Source: Microvirga lupini (GTDB lineage Bacteria; Pseudomonadota; Alphaproteobacteria; Rhizobiales; Beijerinckiaceae). Taken from it: a stretch of DNA of 64,000 nucleotides. The DNA lies in the NCBI RefSeq assembly GCF_014191055.1, contig NZ_JACHWB010000002.1, positions 372,001 through 436,000 of the forward strand, written 5' to 3'. Under the pieces are notes generated by a model. The model searched no databases. It had not been told where the DNA came from and saw only the letters and a list, made by a program, of their open reading frames with translations. Below, one piece after another: positions 1 through 8,920 of this stretch. Numbering within the stretch: the first letter of the stretch is position 1; each line of letters opens with the position of its first letter. A program made the translations under genes and the position numbers.

Positions 1-186
1 TAGGCGATCACCCGGCCCAAGGGTTAGTGACAGCTGATCAAGGGCTCGCACCACCATGTTGCCGGATGGCCCGGCAGACAGTTGTCCACCAATAGGTTTC
101 TCAGAAGACGATGACCGTCTTCTCTCAGACACTGAGGCTTGAACCGGAAATTCCAGCGTTATATTTTCGAGCTTTATCAGAGCCAT
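1..186 (-). CDS. Polysaccharide ABC exporter ATPase (Wzt-like), N-terminus only
   Basis: Only the first 62 codons are in the window; the gene runs off the left edge. It starts at the ATG complementary to 184-186 and opens MALIKLENITLEFPV, the usual first beta strand of an ABC ATPase, then has a Ser/Arg-rich insertion before the next strand (VVRALDQLSLTLGPGDRL). The Walker A motif would lie beyond the edge. It begins 9 bases after the stop of the membrane subunit on the same strand, the normal order of an O-antigen or capsule exporter pair. The assignment rests mainly on this pairing. Confidence 0.7.
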   Translation of the reverse strand, partial: MALIKLENITLEFPVQASVSERRRSSSSEKPIGGQLSAGPSGNMVVRALDQLSLTLGPGDRL

Positions 187-195
187 TGTCTGACC

Positions 196-999
196 TCAGA
201 CCCAGAACGCGATCCGCCGGCGCCAATGGGCATAGACCGGCACGGCAATACTCCAACCAACAACTGTAATTCCCAAGGTAACGGCCCAGATCAAAGCACT
301 CGGCGCCCTCCCTAGAAGGGGAGCACGCAAAAGCTCAATGAAGTAATAGAAGGGATTGAAGTCGACGAAGATCCTGCGGATTCCCGTGGCATCCTCGGGA
401 AACCACAGAATCGGTGTTATGAAGAATGCCAACCGCATGGCGTTCGGCACCAACTGCCCTAAATCCCTGTAGCGCACATTGATAAGACCCATCAGAAGGG
501 CGGCCCAGATCCCATTCAACAACACGATCACCAAGCCCGGCAAAATCAGAAAAATATTCGGGAATGGTGAAAGTCCGAAGATGGCAAGAACCCCAATGTA
601 GACAAGGGAGTTAAACCCAAGAATGGTAAGGTTCTTCCAGAGAAGCTTGTAGATATAGACTGTCTTTGGAACAGCAATTTCTCGGATTGCGGACGCATTG
701 CCCACAAAGGCATCCTTGCCCTCGAGCACAAGCGACTGGAGGAAAATCCATATCATATAGCCTGTAACCAGATGCGGGATATACTCATGTGCTGGCCGCG
801 ACATGATCCCGCCGTACAGGGTGCCGATGCAAGTGGCGACAAAGGCTAGGCTCAACGTATTCCAGAAGGGCCCAATATTTGAGCGGCGATGGCGGGTTCG
901 CACATCGCGCCATCCCAGCGTCATCCACAGTTCACGCCAGCGCCAGCCATCGCGAACCTCACCAAGCACCTCTAACAATTTCGAACCGTCGGTTCTCAA
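196..999 (-). CDS. ABC-2 type polysaccharide export permease (Wzm-like)
   Basis: A 267-residue integral membrane protein with about six hydrophobic segments and the TRHRRSNIGPFWNTLSLAF stretch near residue 35 that is typical of polysaccharide/polyol-phosphate exporter permeases. It would form the channel that moves a lipid-linked glycan across the inner membrane with the ATPase encoded just downstream. Length matches the family (about 260). Neighbouring sugar-nucleotide and glycosyltransferase genes support a surface polysaccharide role. Which glycan is moved cannot be told from sequence. Confidence 0.87.
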   Translation of the reverse strand: MRTDGSKLLEVLGEVRDGWRWRELWMTLGWRDVRTRHRRSNIGPFWNTLSLAFVATCIGTLYGGIMSRPAHEYIPHLVTGYMIWIFLQSLVLEGKDAFVGNASAIREIAVPKTVYIYKLLWKNLTILGFNSLVYIGVLAIFGLSPFPNIFLILPGLVIVLLNGIWAALLMGLINVRYRDLGQLVPNAMRLAFFITPILWFPEDATGIRRIFVDFNPFYYFIELLRAPLLGRAPSALIWAVTLGITVVGWSIAVPVYAHWRRRIAFWV

Positions 1000-1128
1000 C
1001 TTCTCTTCCTTGATCCAATGAGTGGTGCTTGCAATGTCAGTTCAGGACATCAAGTGCCCCTCATGCAAGCGGCTCCCTTGCAGATGAGGAGAGACCATCC
1101 AGCCTCTGAGATGAAGTCACATTCGTAG

Positions 1129-2454
1129 TTAAGCCTTCACCACGTTTTTACGTGCTCCGAGATACCGCCCACGCGTATCGACGATAAGCTTCGCGTGCTG
1201 CTCGATGGCGTCGTAATCGAACCTGTCATGATCTGTCGCCAGAAGCACCAAATCATAGCCGGCCAGCGTCTCTGGCGTCAGTTCCACACTCTCAAGATCG
1301 AACGAGTAGCGGCGCATTTTCGGAAAGCTCGGGACATGCGGATCGCTGTAGGCGATTTCCGCTCCCTTTGCCTGAAGCAGAGTCATCAACTCGACGGACG
1401 GAGACTCTCGCATGTCGTCGACGTTCTTCTTATAAGCGATGCCGAGCACAAGGATCTTGCTGCCTCGAATCGGCTTCTCACGCTCGTTTAGAGCGTCAGT
1501 CACCTTCTCAATGACCCATTCGGGCATCGTGCTGTTGATCTCACCCGCCAGCTCGATAAAGCGCGTATGGAGGCCATACTCACGCGCCTTCCAGGTCAGG
1601 TAGAACGGGTCGATGGGAATACAGTGTCCACCGAGGCCGGGACCCGGATAGTAGGGCACGAAGCCGAACGGCTTGGTTGCCGCTGCACGGATCACTTCGT
1701 GGATATCGATGCCCATACGGTCGGCGATGATCTTCATCTCGTTGACGAGACCGATATTGACGGCGCGGTGGATGTTCTCGAGGAGCTTCGTCAACTCCGC
1801 GGCTTGGGTCGAGCTGACAGGCACGACGGTGTTGATCACCTGACCATAAAGGGCAAGACCGACCTCAAGGCATGATGGCGTGCTGCCGCCACAGACCTTC
1901 GGAATCGTATGAGTGGTGAACTTCGCATTGCCGGGGTCTTCACGTTCCGGCGAGAAGACAAGGAAAGCATCCTCGCCAATCGTGAAGCCGGCCTTCTCAA
2001 GCCTTGGGCGCAACTCCTCTTCGGTCGTGCCAGGATAGGTTGTGCTCTCCAGGGACATGACTTGGCCGCCTCGCATGTGCGGCACGAGGGCATCCACCGT
2101 GTTCAGAACGAAGCTGAGATCTGGCTCGCGGTATTTGTTCAGGGGGGTCGGAACACACAGGATCAAGGCGTCCACGTCACGGGCGCGGGCGAGATCGGCT
2201 GTCGGCTCGAACCCGCTCGTGATGGCCTTCGCAATGCCCTCGGAGCCGATATGTTCGATGTAAGTTTCACCCCGCATGAGGGCGTCGACCTTCTCCTGGT
2301 CGATATCGAAGCCGACGACCTTATAACCGACCTCGGAGTACCGGAGGGACAGCGGCAACCCGACATAGCCCAACCCGACGATGCCAATCACAGCGGTCTT
2401 ATCGTTCAGTTTTTTCAGCAACGTGTCTTTGTGCATCGAAAATCCCGGCTTCAA
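1129..2454 (-). CDS. Nucleotide-sugar 6-dehydrogenase (UDP-GlcNAc/UDP-Glc dehydrogenase family)
   Basis: A 441-residue NAD-dependent dehydrogenase that oxidises C6 of a UDP-sugar to a uronic acid. It shows the N-terminal Rossmann motif [12 protein letters not shown] (about 25-36), the central helix region, and the catalytic cysteine motif [13 protein letters not shown] near residue 275, followed by the C-terminal NAD/UDP domain ([20 protein letters not shown]). The HCIPIDP form and the overall sequence look more like UDP-N-acetylglucosamine dehydrogenases (WbpA type) than UDP-glucose dehydrogenases. A second Met at residue 7 could be the true start. It probably supplies an acidic sugar for the exported polysaccharide. 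Confidence 0.85.
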   Translation of the reverse strand: MKPGFSMHKDTLLKKLNDKTAVIGIVGLGYVGLPLSLRYSEVGYKVVGFDIDQEKVDALMRGETYIEHIGSEGIAKAITSGFEPTADLARARDVDALILCVPTPLNKYREPDLSFVLNTVDALVPHMRGGQVMSLESTTYPGTTEEELRPRLEKAGFTIGEDAFLVFSPEREDPGNAKFTTHTIPKVCGGSTPSCLEVGLALYGQVINTVVPVSSTQAAELTKLLENIHRAVNIGLVNEMKIIADRMGIDIHEVIRAAATKPFGFVPYYPGPGLGGHCIPIDPFYLTWKAREYGLHTRFIELAGEINSTMPEWVIEKVTDALNEREKPIRGSKILVLGIAYKKNVDDMRESPSVELMTLLQAKGAEIAYSDPHVPSFPKMRRYSFDLESVELTPETLAGYDLVLLATDHDRFDYDAIEQHAKLIVDTRGRYLGARKNVVKA

Positions 2455-2761
2455 GCTCGTAGGGTGGAGCGGTCCTTCTATAAGGGCATTGATCCAGACC
2501 GCATACCTCCGGAAAGCGCCATAGTGCCGCGCCTGCCGCTAGGGAAAGCGCAGCCAGCCCCCAAGCCTGACCGGAGTCCTTCGGCGCCGCTATACCTCTT
2601 TGGACTTTCCCCAGCAACCCTAACCCAAAACCCAGGACAGTCTTTCCTAAACCCCCGGTTGAAAGCTGCCACCCTATCTGTGAGGGCGCCCAGGGGTTAG
2701 CCATCCTTGCCGCGCCTCGGGGATCTCTTTACTAAAGCGGATCAGACTCCGGAGATCATGG
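2455..2761. other. Divergent intergenic region between dehydrogenase and glycosyltransferase genes
   Basis: About 307 bases separate two divergently read genes, so promoters for both should lie here. I see no convincing repeat, palindrome or short gene. A GGAG Shine-Dalgarno is present 8 bases before the glycosyltransferase ATG. Confidence 0.4.
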
Positions 2762-3655
2762 ATGCATGTCTTAGCCGTTGCGGTCACGTACAATCCAGAC
2801 ATCGACCTGCTGGCCCGGGTTCTGGAATCCGTCGCCCCCCAGGTTCAGGGGCTTGTCGTGGTCGACAATGGCTCAGCGAATGCAGAGGACGTGCGGCGCC
2901 TGACGTTAGCGTCATCTGCGCAGTTCATTGATATTCAACACAATTCAGGAATAGCCGCAGCACAAAACCGGGGTCTTGCTTTAGCAAAGGAGCGTGGCTT
3001 CGGCCACATTCTGCTGCTTGACCAGGACACAATTCTCGCACCTAAGACAGTCAGTGACTTAGCCGAGAACCTTAAGGCCCTGGAAGCCGAGCAAGGCGGA
3101 GTGGCTGCCATTGGGCCGGCCTATTACGAGCTCAACAGCCAGCAGCAGACCAGGGCTTATCAGACCAATGGTCTCCGGCTGTACCGGATCTCCCTAGAGG
3201 GAGAAAAGCATCCCGTAGCCAGCGACTTCATCATCGCCTCTGCCTCTCTGATCCCATTGACGGTTTTGGAGAAGGTGGGCGGATTCAGGGAGGATCTATT
3301 TATCGACCTTGTCGATGTAGAATGGTGCTTCCGGGCGCGTGCTGCTGGATACCGGAGCTTTCTGTCCCCTACAGCCGTGGTCGACCACCGTCTCGGCAGT
3401 GGAACCGTCAGGCTTGGCCCACGCCGAGTGGCGGTCCATGTTCCAGTACGGAACTACTACTGGGTCAGGAACGCCCTCTGGCTCGCGCGCCAGCCTTATA
3501 CACCACTCGCTTGGCGGCTTTATTTCCTCAGCCGATGCTTGGGCTTTTTGGGAACCTACACGACCTTTGCCGACAGAAAGGCCCAAAGGTTGCGTTTGAT
3601 GACCCGCGGAATTCGCGACGGCTTGGCAAGTCGGCTCGGCCCTTTGGATCCATAA
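2762..3655 (+). CDS. Family 2 glycosyltransferase (rhamnosyltransferase-like)
   Basis: A 297-residue GT-A fold glycosyltransferase. The start has AVAVTYNPD and VVVDNGS, the nucleotide-binding strands of GT2 enzymes, and LLLDQDT near residue 85 is the DXD-type metal motif. The FIDLVDVEWCFRARAAGY segment around residue 180 is the acceptor/catalytic ED-type motif common in RfbF/WbbL-type rhamnosyltransferases. A GGAG ribosome site lies just before the ATG. It is read away from the dehydrogenase and towards the phosphohexomutase. The donor and acceptor sugars are not determined. Confidence 0.83.
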   Translation: MHVLAVAVTYNPDIDLLARVLESVAPQVQGLVVVDNGSANAEDVRRLTLASSAQFIDIQHNSGIAAAQNRGLALAKERGFGHILLLDQDTILAPKTVSDLAENLKALEAEQGGVAAIGPAYYELNSQQQTRAYQTNGLRLYRISLEGEKHPVASDFIIASASLIPLTVLEKVGGFREDLFIDLVDVEWCFRARAAGYRSFLSPTAVVDHRLGSGTVRLGPRRVAVHVPVRNYYWVRNALWLARQPYTPLAWRLYFLSRCLGFLGTYTTFADRKAQRLRLMTRGIRDGLASRLGPLDP

Positions 3656-3666
3656 GACCTTAAGCC

Positions 3667-5124
3667 TCAGCTCACTTGTCGCCCCGCCTGAGCCAGCCCC
3701 CATTCCAGCAGAGTGTCGGCACGCTCGTGCGTCCGCGCCTCGACATAAACCCGGAGTTCCGGGGCGTTGCCTGAGGCGCGGAAATGGACGACCTCCCCGT
3801 TTTTGGCAGACAGGCGCACGCCGTCCTGCCCGTCGATTGCCGCAACGCCGCCCAGCGGCTTCATCAGATCCTCGCGAAAAGCCTCGTCCTGCTCAAGCCG
3901 CTTTAGAAACCCAGCGCTCCTCTCACTCGGAACGTTCTTGAGGCGGTTGCTTGCCGCGGCCTTGAAGGAGAAAGCGGCTCCCATCTCGGCCACAGATCCA
4001 CGTTCCGCCTTGGCCGCGCCAAGCACGCACAGGATCGGCAGCATCGCGTCCCGGGTGGGAAGGGCTGCAAGCCGGCGCCCCTCCCGGATGATATCGGAGC
4101 CGAGGAGCACGCCGCCATTGGCCTCGAACCCCACGACCGCCCTGGCCCCGGCGCTCGTCGCCTCGGTCATGCCAGCGATGACGTAGGGTGAGCCGACCCT
4201 GGTGCGAATCACCTGCCTGAAGGCACCGGAGGCCTCCAATGCGGAGTTGGAGGTCACCGGGGTGACGATCACGTCCGATCCCAGATACTTGGCTGTGATG
4301 GCGCCCACCAGATCGCCCCGCAAAAAGGAGCCGGTGGCATCGGAGATCAGAGGCCGGTCCGCATCCCCATCGGTGGACACGATGGCATCGAGCCGCTGCT
4401 CCCCGGCCCATTGCCGGGCCAGGACCTCATCCTCCTCCCGCAGAGCCTCGGTGTCGACCGGGATGAAGTTCGTAGCCCGTCCGAGCGGCACGGCCTGGGC
4501 ACCGAGGCTCCCGAGCATCTGGACGATGACGTCCCGGGCGACGGAGGAATGCTGATACACGCCCACCGTCAGCCCTGAGAGAGCGCCTGCTCCGAAAAAG
4601 TCGCGGTAGCGCTCCTGATAGGCTGCGATCAGGTCGATTTCGGATGTCTTCGCCTGGAATGTGCGGGCGCTCTCCGGCACCGAGATGATGTTCAGACTGC
4701 GATGCCAGTCCAGAATGGCGGCTTCATCCTTTTTGTCGATCTCGCCCTCTGCCCGGTAGAACTTCAGTCCGTTGCGATCCTCCGGGATGTGGCTTCCGGT
4801 CACCATGATCGCCGGGATGCCGAAGCGCATGCCGTGGTAGGCAAGCGCCGGTGTTGGAAGAGCCCCGCAATCGAGCGGCGTGAGTCCGGCGTCCTTCAGG
4901 GCAGCGCAGCAGAGCCTGGCGATGCCGGGGCTGCTTTCCCGCAGGTCCCGTCCGACCAGGACCCGGTTTCCGGAGGCGGCTGCCGAGCCATCCTCCTTCA
5001 GCATCTCGGCGAAAGCCCGGGTGTAAGCGAAGGCGGGCACGCCGTTCAGTTCCACAACAAGCCCTCGCAGGCCGCTCGTCCCAAACTTCAGGGAAGAAGA
5101 GGCCACTGTCGGAATGAAGTCCAT
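3667..5124 (-). CDS. Phosphomannomutase / phosphohexomutase
   Basis: A 485-residue alpha-D-phosphohexomutase that interconverts hexose 6- and 1-phosphates, feeding sugar-nucleotide synthesis. The family signatures are in order: FGTSGLRG (14-21), the phosphoserine loop VTGSHIPEDRNGLKFY with Ser111, the metal loop STDGDADRPL near residue 250, and the sugar-binding loop GFEANGG near residue 335. The usual TASHNP is TGSHIP here, a variant seen in the rhizobial NoeK/ManB branch. It faces the glycosyltransferase tail to tail, with a 12-base gap. Confidence 0.88.
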   Translation of the reverse strand: MDFIPTVASSSLKFGTSGLRGLVVELNGVPAFAYTRAFAEMLKEDGSAAASGNRVLVGRDLRESSPGIARLCCAALKDAGLTPLDCGALPTPALAYHGMRFGIPAIMVTGSHIPEDRNGLKFYRAEGEIDKKDEAAILDWHRSLNIISVPESARTFQAKTSEIDLIAAYQERYRDFFGAGALSGLTVGVYQHSSVARDVIVQMLGSLGAQAVPLGRATNFIPVDTEALREEDEVLARQWAGEQRLDAIVSTDGDADRPLISDATGSFLRGDLVGAITAKYLGSDVIVTPVTSNSALEASGAFRQVIRTRVGSPYVIAGMTEATSAGARAVVGFEANGGVLLGSDIIREGRRLAALPTRDAMLPILCVLGAAKAERGSVAEMGAAFSFKAAASNRLKNVPSERSAGFLKRLEQDEAFREDLMKPLGGVAAIDGQDGVRLSAKNGEVVHFRASGNAPELRVYVEARTHERADTLLEWGLAQAGRQVS

Positions 5125-5324
5125 GCCAAATGCCTTTGCGTTCTCTTGCGTGTCCAGCCGTTTCGAGGCCGGCTTTCGCGGGAGGACAGGATTTGATTGA
5201 GTTTCGGCTTGCCTAGGCTGAAGTCAACGCATCCACTCGGCGCGCACCCGTCCTCCTCTTGGGGTGGCCTCCAATTCGGATTACCACAAAAGGCAGCACC
5301 GAGCGGCGTTCAGGCCCATCCCCT

Positions 5325-6332
5325 CTAACGCGCAGCAATCGACTCCCATGCGGCAGATTCCGCTGATTGCCGGATGGCATCCAGGATCCGCATGTTCATG
5401 AGCGCATCCTCCAAACCGTACTCCAGAGACGCCTCCCCTCGGATTGCACGGCTGAAAGCAGCACCCTGCTGCTCGTACTGGTCTACGACCGGAAACTCGA
5501 CGGCTTTCTCAGACAGCCCGCCATGAGCGCTTCCGTCATCGACAGAGATCCGGGTCGGCCTGTCCGGAGGGGCATTGAAAGGAACTTCGATTTCGATCCG
5601 CCCTTTGGTGCCAAGCATTTGAATCCGCTGGAACGGCACCGATTGCGTCGAGACCGTGAATGTCAGCTGTCGGCCCTTGCCAAAGTCCAGGAGAGCGCTC
5701 GTGGTGCGATCCACCCGGTAGGTCGGATCACGATCGACGAGCGCAATCGTTCGGATTGGCTCGGCGTCGAAGAAATACCGCCCGGCCACAACCGCATAGC
5801 AGCCGATGTCTAGAAGCCCTCCCCCGCCGATATCCGCTTTGTTGCGGATGTTGTCCGGTTCCACGTTGAAGTAAGAGAAGATAACCTGGATGGAGCGCAG
5901 CTCTCCGATGTCTCCGGCTCGAATGATCTCACGGGCACGCTGCCATTGCGGATGGTGGCGGACCATGAAGGCCTCAGCGACCAGTACCTGTGATGGAACC
6001 TGTTTCAACGCCTCCGCTTCGTCAGCCGTAATGGCAATCGGTTTCTCGCACAGCACGTGCTTGCCGGCAGCGGCGGCGGCTAACGTCATCGGAACATGCA
6101 GGTGGTTGGGCAGCGGATTGTAGATGGCTTCGATGTCAGGATCGGCAAGCAGCGCCTCGTATGAGCCGTATGCTTTCCCGATTCCGAGTTCCGAAGCCAT
6201 CTCACGGGCAGTGTTTTCGCTTCTTGAGGCAACGGCGACCACCTGGCAGAGAGGGCTCTTCATCATGCCGGGAACGACTTTCGTCCGGCCGATCCTGGCC
6301 GTGCTCAAGATGCCCCAACGGACCGGCTGCAT
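5325..6332 (-). CDS. Gfo/Idh/MocA family oxidoreductase
   Basis: A 335-residue NAD(P)-dependent sugar dehydrogenase. The N-terminal Rossmann segment (RWGILSTARIGRTKVVPGM) is followed by the family motif HVLCEKPIA with the catalytic Lys of the EKP motif near residue 97, and the C-terminal alpha/beta domain with DIGCYAV. It is co-directional with and just downstream of the LacI-type regulator and divergent from the sugar ABC operon. This suggests it oxidises the imported sugar or a derivative. Substrate unknown; the family also contains inositol dehydrogenases. Confidence 0.85.
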   Translation of the reverse strand: MQPVRWGILSTARIGRTKVVPGMMKSPLCQVVAVASRSENTAREMASELGIGKAYGSYEALLADPDIEAIYNPLPNHLHVPMTLAAAAAGKHVLCEKPIAITADEAEALKQVPSQVLVAEAFMVRHHPQWQRAREIIRAGDIGELRSIQVIFSYFNVEPDNIRNKADIGGGGLLDIGCYAVVAGRYFFDAEPIRTIALVDRDPTYRVDRTTSALLDFGKGRQLTFTVSTQSVPFQRIQMLGTKGRIEIEVPFNAPPDRPTRISVDDGSAHGGLSEKAVEFPVVDQYEQQGAAFSRAIRGEASLEYGLEDALMNMRILDAIRQSAESAAWESIAAR

Positions 6333-6376
6333 GGTTCTCTCCTCAGGTTTGATGATTCATGTTTGCATCGGGATTT

Positions 6377-7447
6377 CTAGAGCGCCGACCGGCGCAGAGA
6401 CTTGTAATCTTTGTGCAGAACAGGCCCGGTCGTCTCGCGCTCCAGGAGGGTCAGAGGCAGCCGAATATTCCAGTCCTCAGGCCTCATCTCGCGGTGGATC
6501 AGCCTCAGAAGAACATCGGCCCCGACGCGTCCTAGCTCATGCAGCGGCTGCCGGAATGTGGTGAGGGTGGGCTCCGTGTAATCGGCAAACTCGATTCCGT
6601 CGAAGCCGATGACGGAGACATCCTGCGGAACACGGACGCGTTCTGCGCGAACACGCTTGATGAACCCGATCGCACTTTCGTCGCAGGCTGCAAAGATGGC
6701 TGTGGGGCGATCCTTCATCTGTAGGAAGGCCTCAGCCGCCGCTACACCGGTCGAGAAAACGAAAGGCCCTTCCCAACGTACGAAATCGCCCTGGGTGAAA
6801 CCGGCCGCGGCGATCCCCTCCTGAAATCCGGCGAAGCGCTCCACCTCGATGATGGAACTGAGGGTCCCTGAGATATAGCCGAACCTGCGGTGCCCCAGGC
6901 GAGCAAGATATTCCACAGCCTGCCGGGTGGCCTCACGATCCTGAACGACAACATTGGGGATGCCGTCCTCATGAATGGCAGCGCACAGGGCAACGATGGG
7001 AAGGCCCGATTCCCGCATGTTGCGCGTATCATTCTCCGGGATGTACCCGGTCAGCAGGAGAACCCCGTCCACTTGGCGGGACAGGGCCAGATCGACATAG
7101 CGGGCCTCGCGCTCCCGCCGGTTGTCGAGATTGCCGATGATGATGCCATAGCCCGATTGCGTCAGCTCGTCGTCGACCCCGCGGAGGATCTCGGCAAAGA
7201 CCGGGTTGGTCAACCTTGGGGCGATCACCAGCACGTTCATGGTGCGGCGCATGCGCAGCTTCTGTGCAGTGCTGTTGGGAATGTAGCCGCTGCGCCGCAC
7301 CGCCTCCATCACGAGATCGTGAGTTTTTTTCCGCACCTTTTCCGGATCGGACAGGACCCGGCTGACGGTTGCCGTGGACACCCCTGCAAGTCGAGCAACG
7401 TCGGCAATGCGTATCTCCTTCACGGCCCGCCATCTTTTCCGACTCAT
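6377..7447 (-). CDS. LacI-family transcriptional regulator
   Basis: A 356-residue repressor: N-terminal LacI helix-turn-helix (IRIADVARLAGVSTATVSRV, about 12-31), hinge helix with SGYIPNSTAQKLR, and a periplasmic-binding-protein-like effector domain to the C-terminus. It is divergent from the sugar-binding protein gene; the 158-base gap contains a perfect palindrome of LacI type. The likely job is repression of the ABC/dehydrogenase operon, relieved by the imported sugar or a metabolite of it. Translation may start at the internal Val/Met positions shortly after residue 1. Confidence 0.9.
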   Translation of the reverse strand: MSRKRWRAVKEIRIADVARLAGVSTATVSRVLSDPEKVRKKTHDLVMEAVRRSGYIPNSTAQKLRMRRTMNVLVIAPRLTNPVFAEILRGVDDELTQSGYGIIIGNLDNRREREARYVDLALSRQVDGVLLLTGYIPENDTRNMRESGLPIVALCAAIHEDGIPNVVVQDREATRQAVEYLARLGHRRFGYISGTLSSIIEVERFAGFQEGIAAAGFTQGDFVRWEGPFVFSTGVAAAEAFLQMKDRPTAIFAACDESAIGFIKRVRAERVRVPQDVSVIGFDGIEFADYTEPTLTTFRQPLHELGRVGADVLLRLIHREMRPEDWNIRLPLTLLERETTGPVLHKDYKSLRRSAL

Positions 7448-7520
7448 GCAGGTTACCCCCCGGCTTCAGGCAATATATGTTACCATCTATCAGGGACGAT
7501 AACTTGCCTCAACTTGTGTC

Positions 7521-7554
7521 TTGACTAATCTTAAAAGCGCCTACAACCTATAAC
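7521..7554 (+). promoter_or_regulatory. Possible promoter of the sugar ABC operon
   Basis: TTGACT at 7521-7526 and TATAAC at 7549-7554 resemble -35 and -10 boxes, but the 22-base spacer is long, so only one of them may be right. The position just upstream of the LacI-type palindrome would place the operator around the transcription start. Confidence 0.3.
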
Positions 7555-7560
7555 ACAAGA

Positions 7561-7574
7561 TGTAATCGATTACA
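7561..7574. promoter_or_regulatory. LacI-type operator palindrome
   Basis: TGTAATCGATTACA is a perfect 14-base palindrome with the central CG of LacI/GalR-family operators. It lies 31 bases before the ATG of the sugar-binding protein gene, between that gene and the divergent LacI-type regulator, where a repressor would block transcription. Confidence 0.75.
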
Positions 7575-7605
7575 AAAATCGATAAAACGCTTCTGGGAGG
7601 AAGCC

Positions 7606-8841
7606 ATGAACATGAAGACACGCGTTTCCGCGTATACCCTTTCTGTTGCCTTGATCTGGAGTTCCGGAGCGCTCGCCCAGAAGGCAGAGGTCCTCCATTG
7701 GTGGACATCCGCCGGTGAGTCCGCTTCCGTGAAGGTGTTCGCCGATCAGTTCACCAAGGCGGGTGGCACCTGGGTCGACAATGCCATTGCCGGCGGCGCC
7801 AATGCCCGTACGGCCGGCATCAACCGCATGGTGGGCGGCAATCCCCCGACCATGATGCAGTTCAACACCGGCAAACAGTTTGACGAGCTCGTCAGCAACG
7901 ATCTGGTGCGCGATGTCGAAGCACAGGCTAAAGCGGGCAAGTGGCGGGATATCATGCCGAAGCCGATCGTCGACGCGACGGTTCGTGACGGCAAGTTTTT
8001 CGCTGTGCCGGTCAATATTCATGGCCAGAACTGGATGTTCTACAATACGAAGGTTTTTGCCGATGCTGGCCTTGAGGCCCCGAAGACCTTCCCTGAATTG
8101 ATCGAAAGCGGAGAGAAGCTGAAAGCCAAGGGCATTATCCCGATTGCCCTCGGCGGGCAGCCCAACTGGGAGCATAACCTGTTCCGGGCCGTGGTCGTCG
8201 GCCATGGCGGAGCCGATATGTTCCGCCAGCTCTACGGCACCCGCAAGCCGGACGTTGTGAAGAGCCCCAAGTTCAAGGAAACGGTGGAACTCTTCGGCAA
8301 GATGCGCGGCCTCGTCGACCCGGGCAGCCCGGGACGGAACTGGAACGATGCGACGGCTCTCGTGATCACCAACAAGGCGGCCATGCACTTCAACGGCGAC
8401 TGGGCCAAGGGTGAGTTCATCGCCGCGGGTCAGACCGCCGGCAAGGAGTATGGCTGCACGGTCGTCGGCCAGGAGCCAAAGCTCGTGATCGGCGGCGACG
8501 TCTTCGTGCTCCCTGCGACGAAGGACAAGACTGCGCTCGCCACTCAGGACAAGCTTGTCGAGGTTCTCCTCGATCCGACGAGCCAGCTCGAATTCAACAA
8601 GAAGAAGGGCTCGATCCCGGTCCGCATGGATGTCGACGTGTCCTCCATGGATGTCTGCGCCCAGAAGTCCCACGCCATCCTGAAGGATCCGGCCAATCAG
8701 GTGGAGAGCATGGAGATCCTGAGCCCGCCGAACTTCTCGGGCGCCATGCAGGATGCTGTGACCCAGTATTGGAACAACCCCAACATGCCGGCGGATGCCT
8801 TTATCGAGAAGATCACCAGCGCCATGCGCGACGCGGGCTAA
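7606..8841 (+). CDS. Sugar ABC transporter substrate-binding protein (GtsA/CUT1-like)
   Basis: A 411-residue periplasmic solute-binding protein. Residues 1-24 form a signal peptide ending in ALAQ; the mature part begins KAEVLHWWTSAGE, a hallmark of CUT1 binding proteins related to glucose/mannose-binding GtsA. Aromatic residues such as HWW and NWMFYNTKVF are typical sugar-stacking positions. GGAGGAA precedes the ATG. It is first in an operon with two permeases and an ATPase. A strong hairpin follows directly and may let this gene be expressed more than the rest. Confidence 0.9.
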   Translation: MNMKTRVSAYTLSVALIWSSGALAQKAEVLHWWTSAGESASVKVFADQFTKAGGTWVDNAIAGGANARTAGINRMVGGNPPTMMQFNTGKQFDELVSNDLVRDVEAQAKAGKWRDIMPKPIVDATVRDGKFFAVPVNIHGQNWMFYNTKVFADAGLEAPKTFPELIESGEKLKAKGIIPIALGGQPNWEHNLFRAVVVGHGGADMFRQLYGTRKPDVVKSPKFKETVELFGKMRGLVDPGSPGRNWNDATALVITNKAAMHFNGDWAKGEFIAAGQTAGKEYGCTVVGQEPKLVIGGDVFVLPATKDKTALATQDKLVEVLLDPTSQLEFNKKKGSIPVRMDVDVSSMDVCAQKSHAILKDPANQVESMEILSPPNFSGAMQDAVTQYWNNPNMPADAFIEKITSAMRDAG

Positions 8842-8847
8842 GACCAT

Positions 8848-8880
8848 ACGGCTCGCCCCTAAGGGGCTGGGGCGAGCCGT
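8848..8880 (+). terminator. Strong hairpin after the binding-protein gene
   Basis: ACGGCTCGCCCC (8848-8859) is exactly complementary to 8869-8880, with a 9-base loop. No long T run follows, so it is more likely a partial terminator or an mRNA-stabilising hairpin between the binding protein and the permease genes than a full stop. Confidence 0.75.
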
Positions 8881-8920
8881 TCATCGTTGAAGCTTGACCT
8901 CTCTCGACGGGATCTTCCGC

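Noticed and set aside
7570..8847. 425-codon minus-strand frame opposite the sugar-binding protein
   Set aside because: Antisense to a clear solute-binding protein with signal peptide; composition His/Asp/Arg-rich as in codon-shadow frames.
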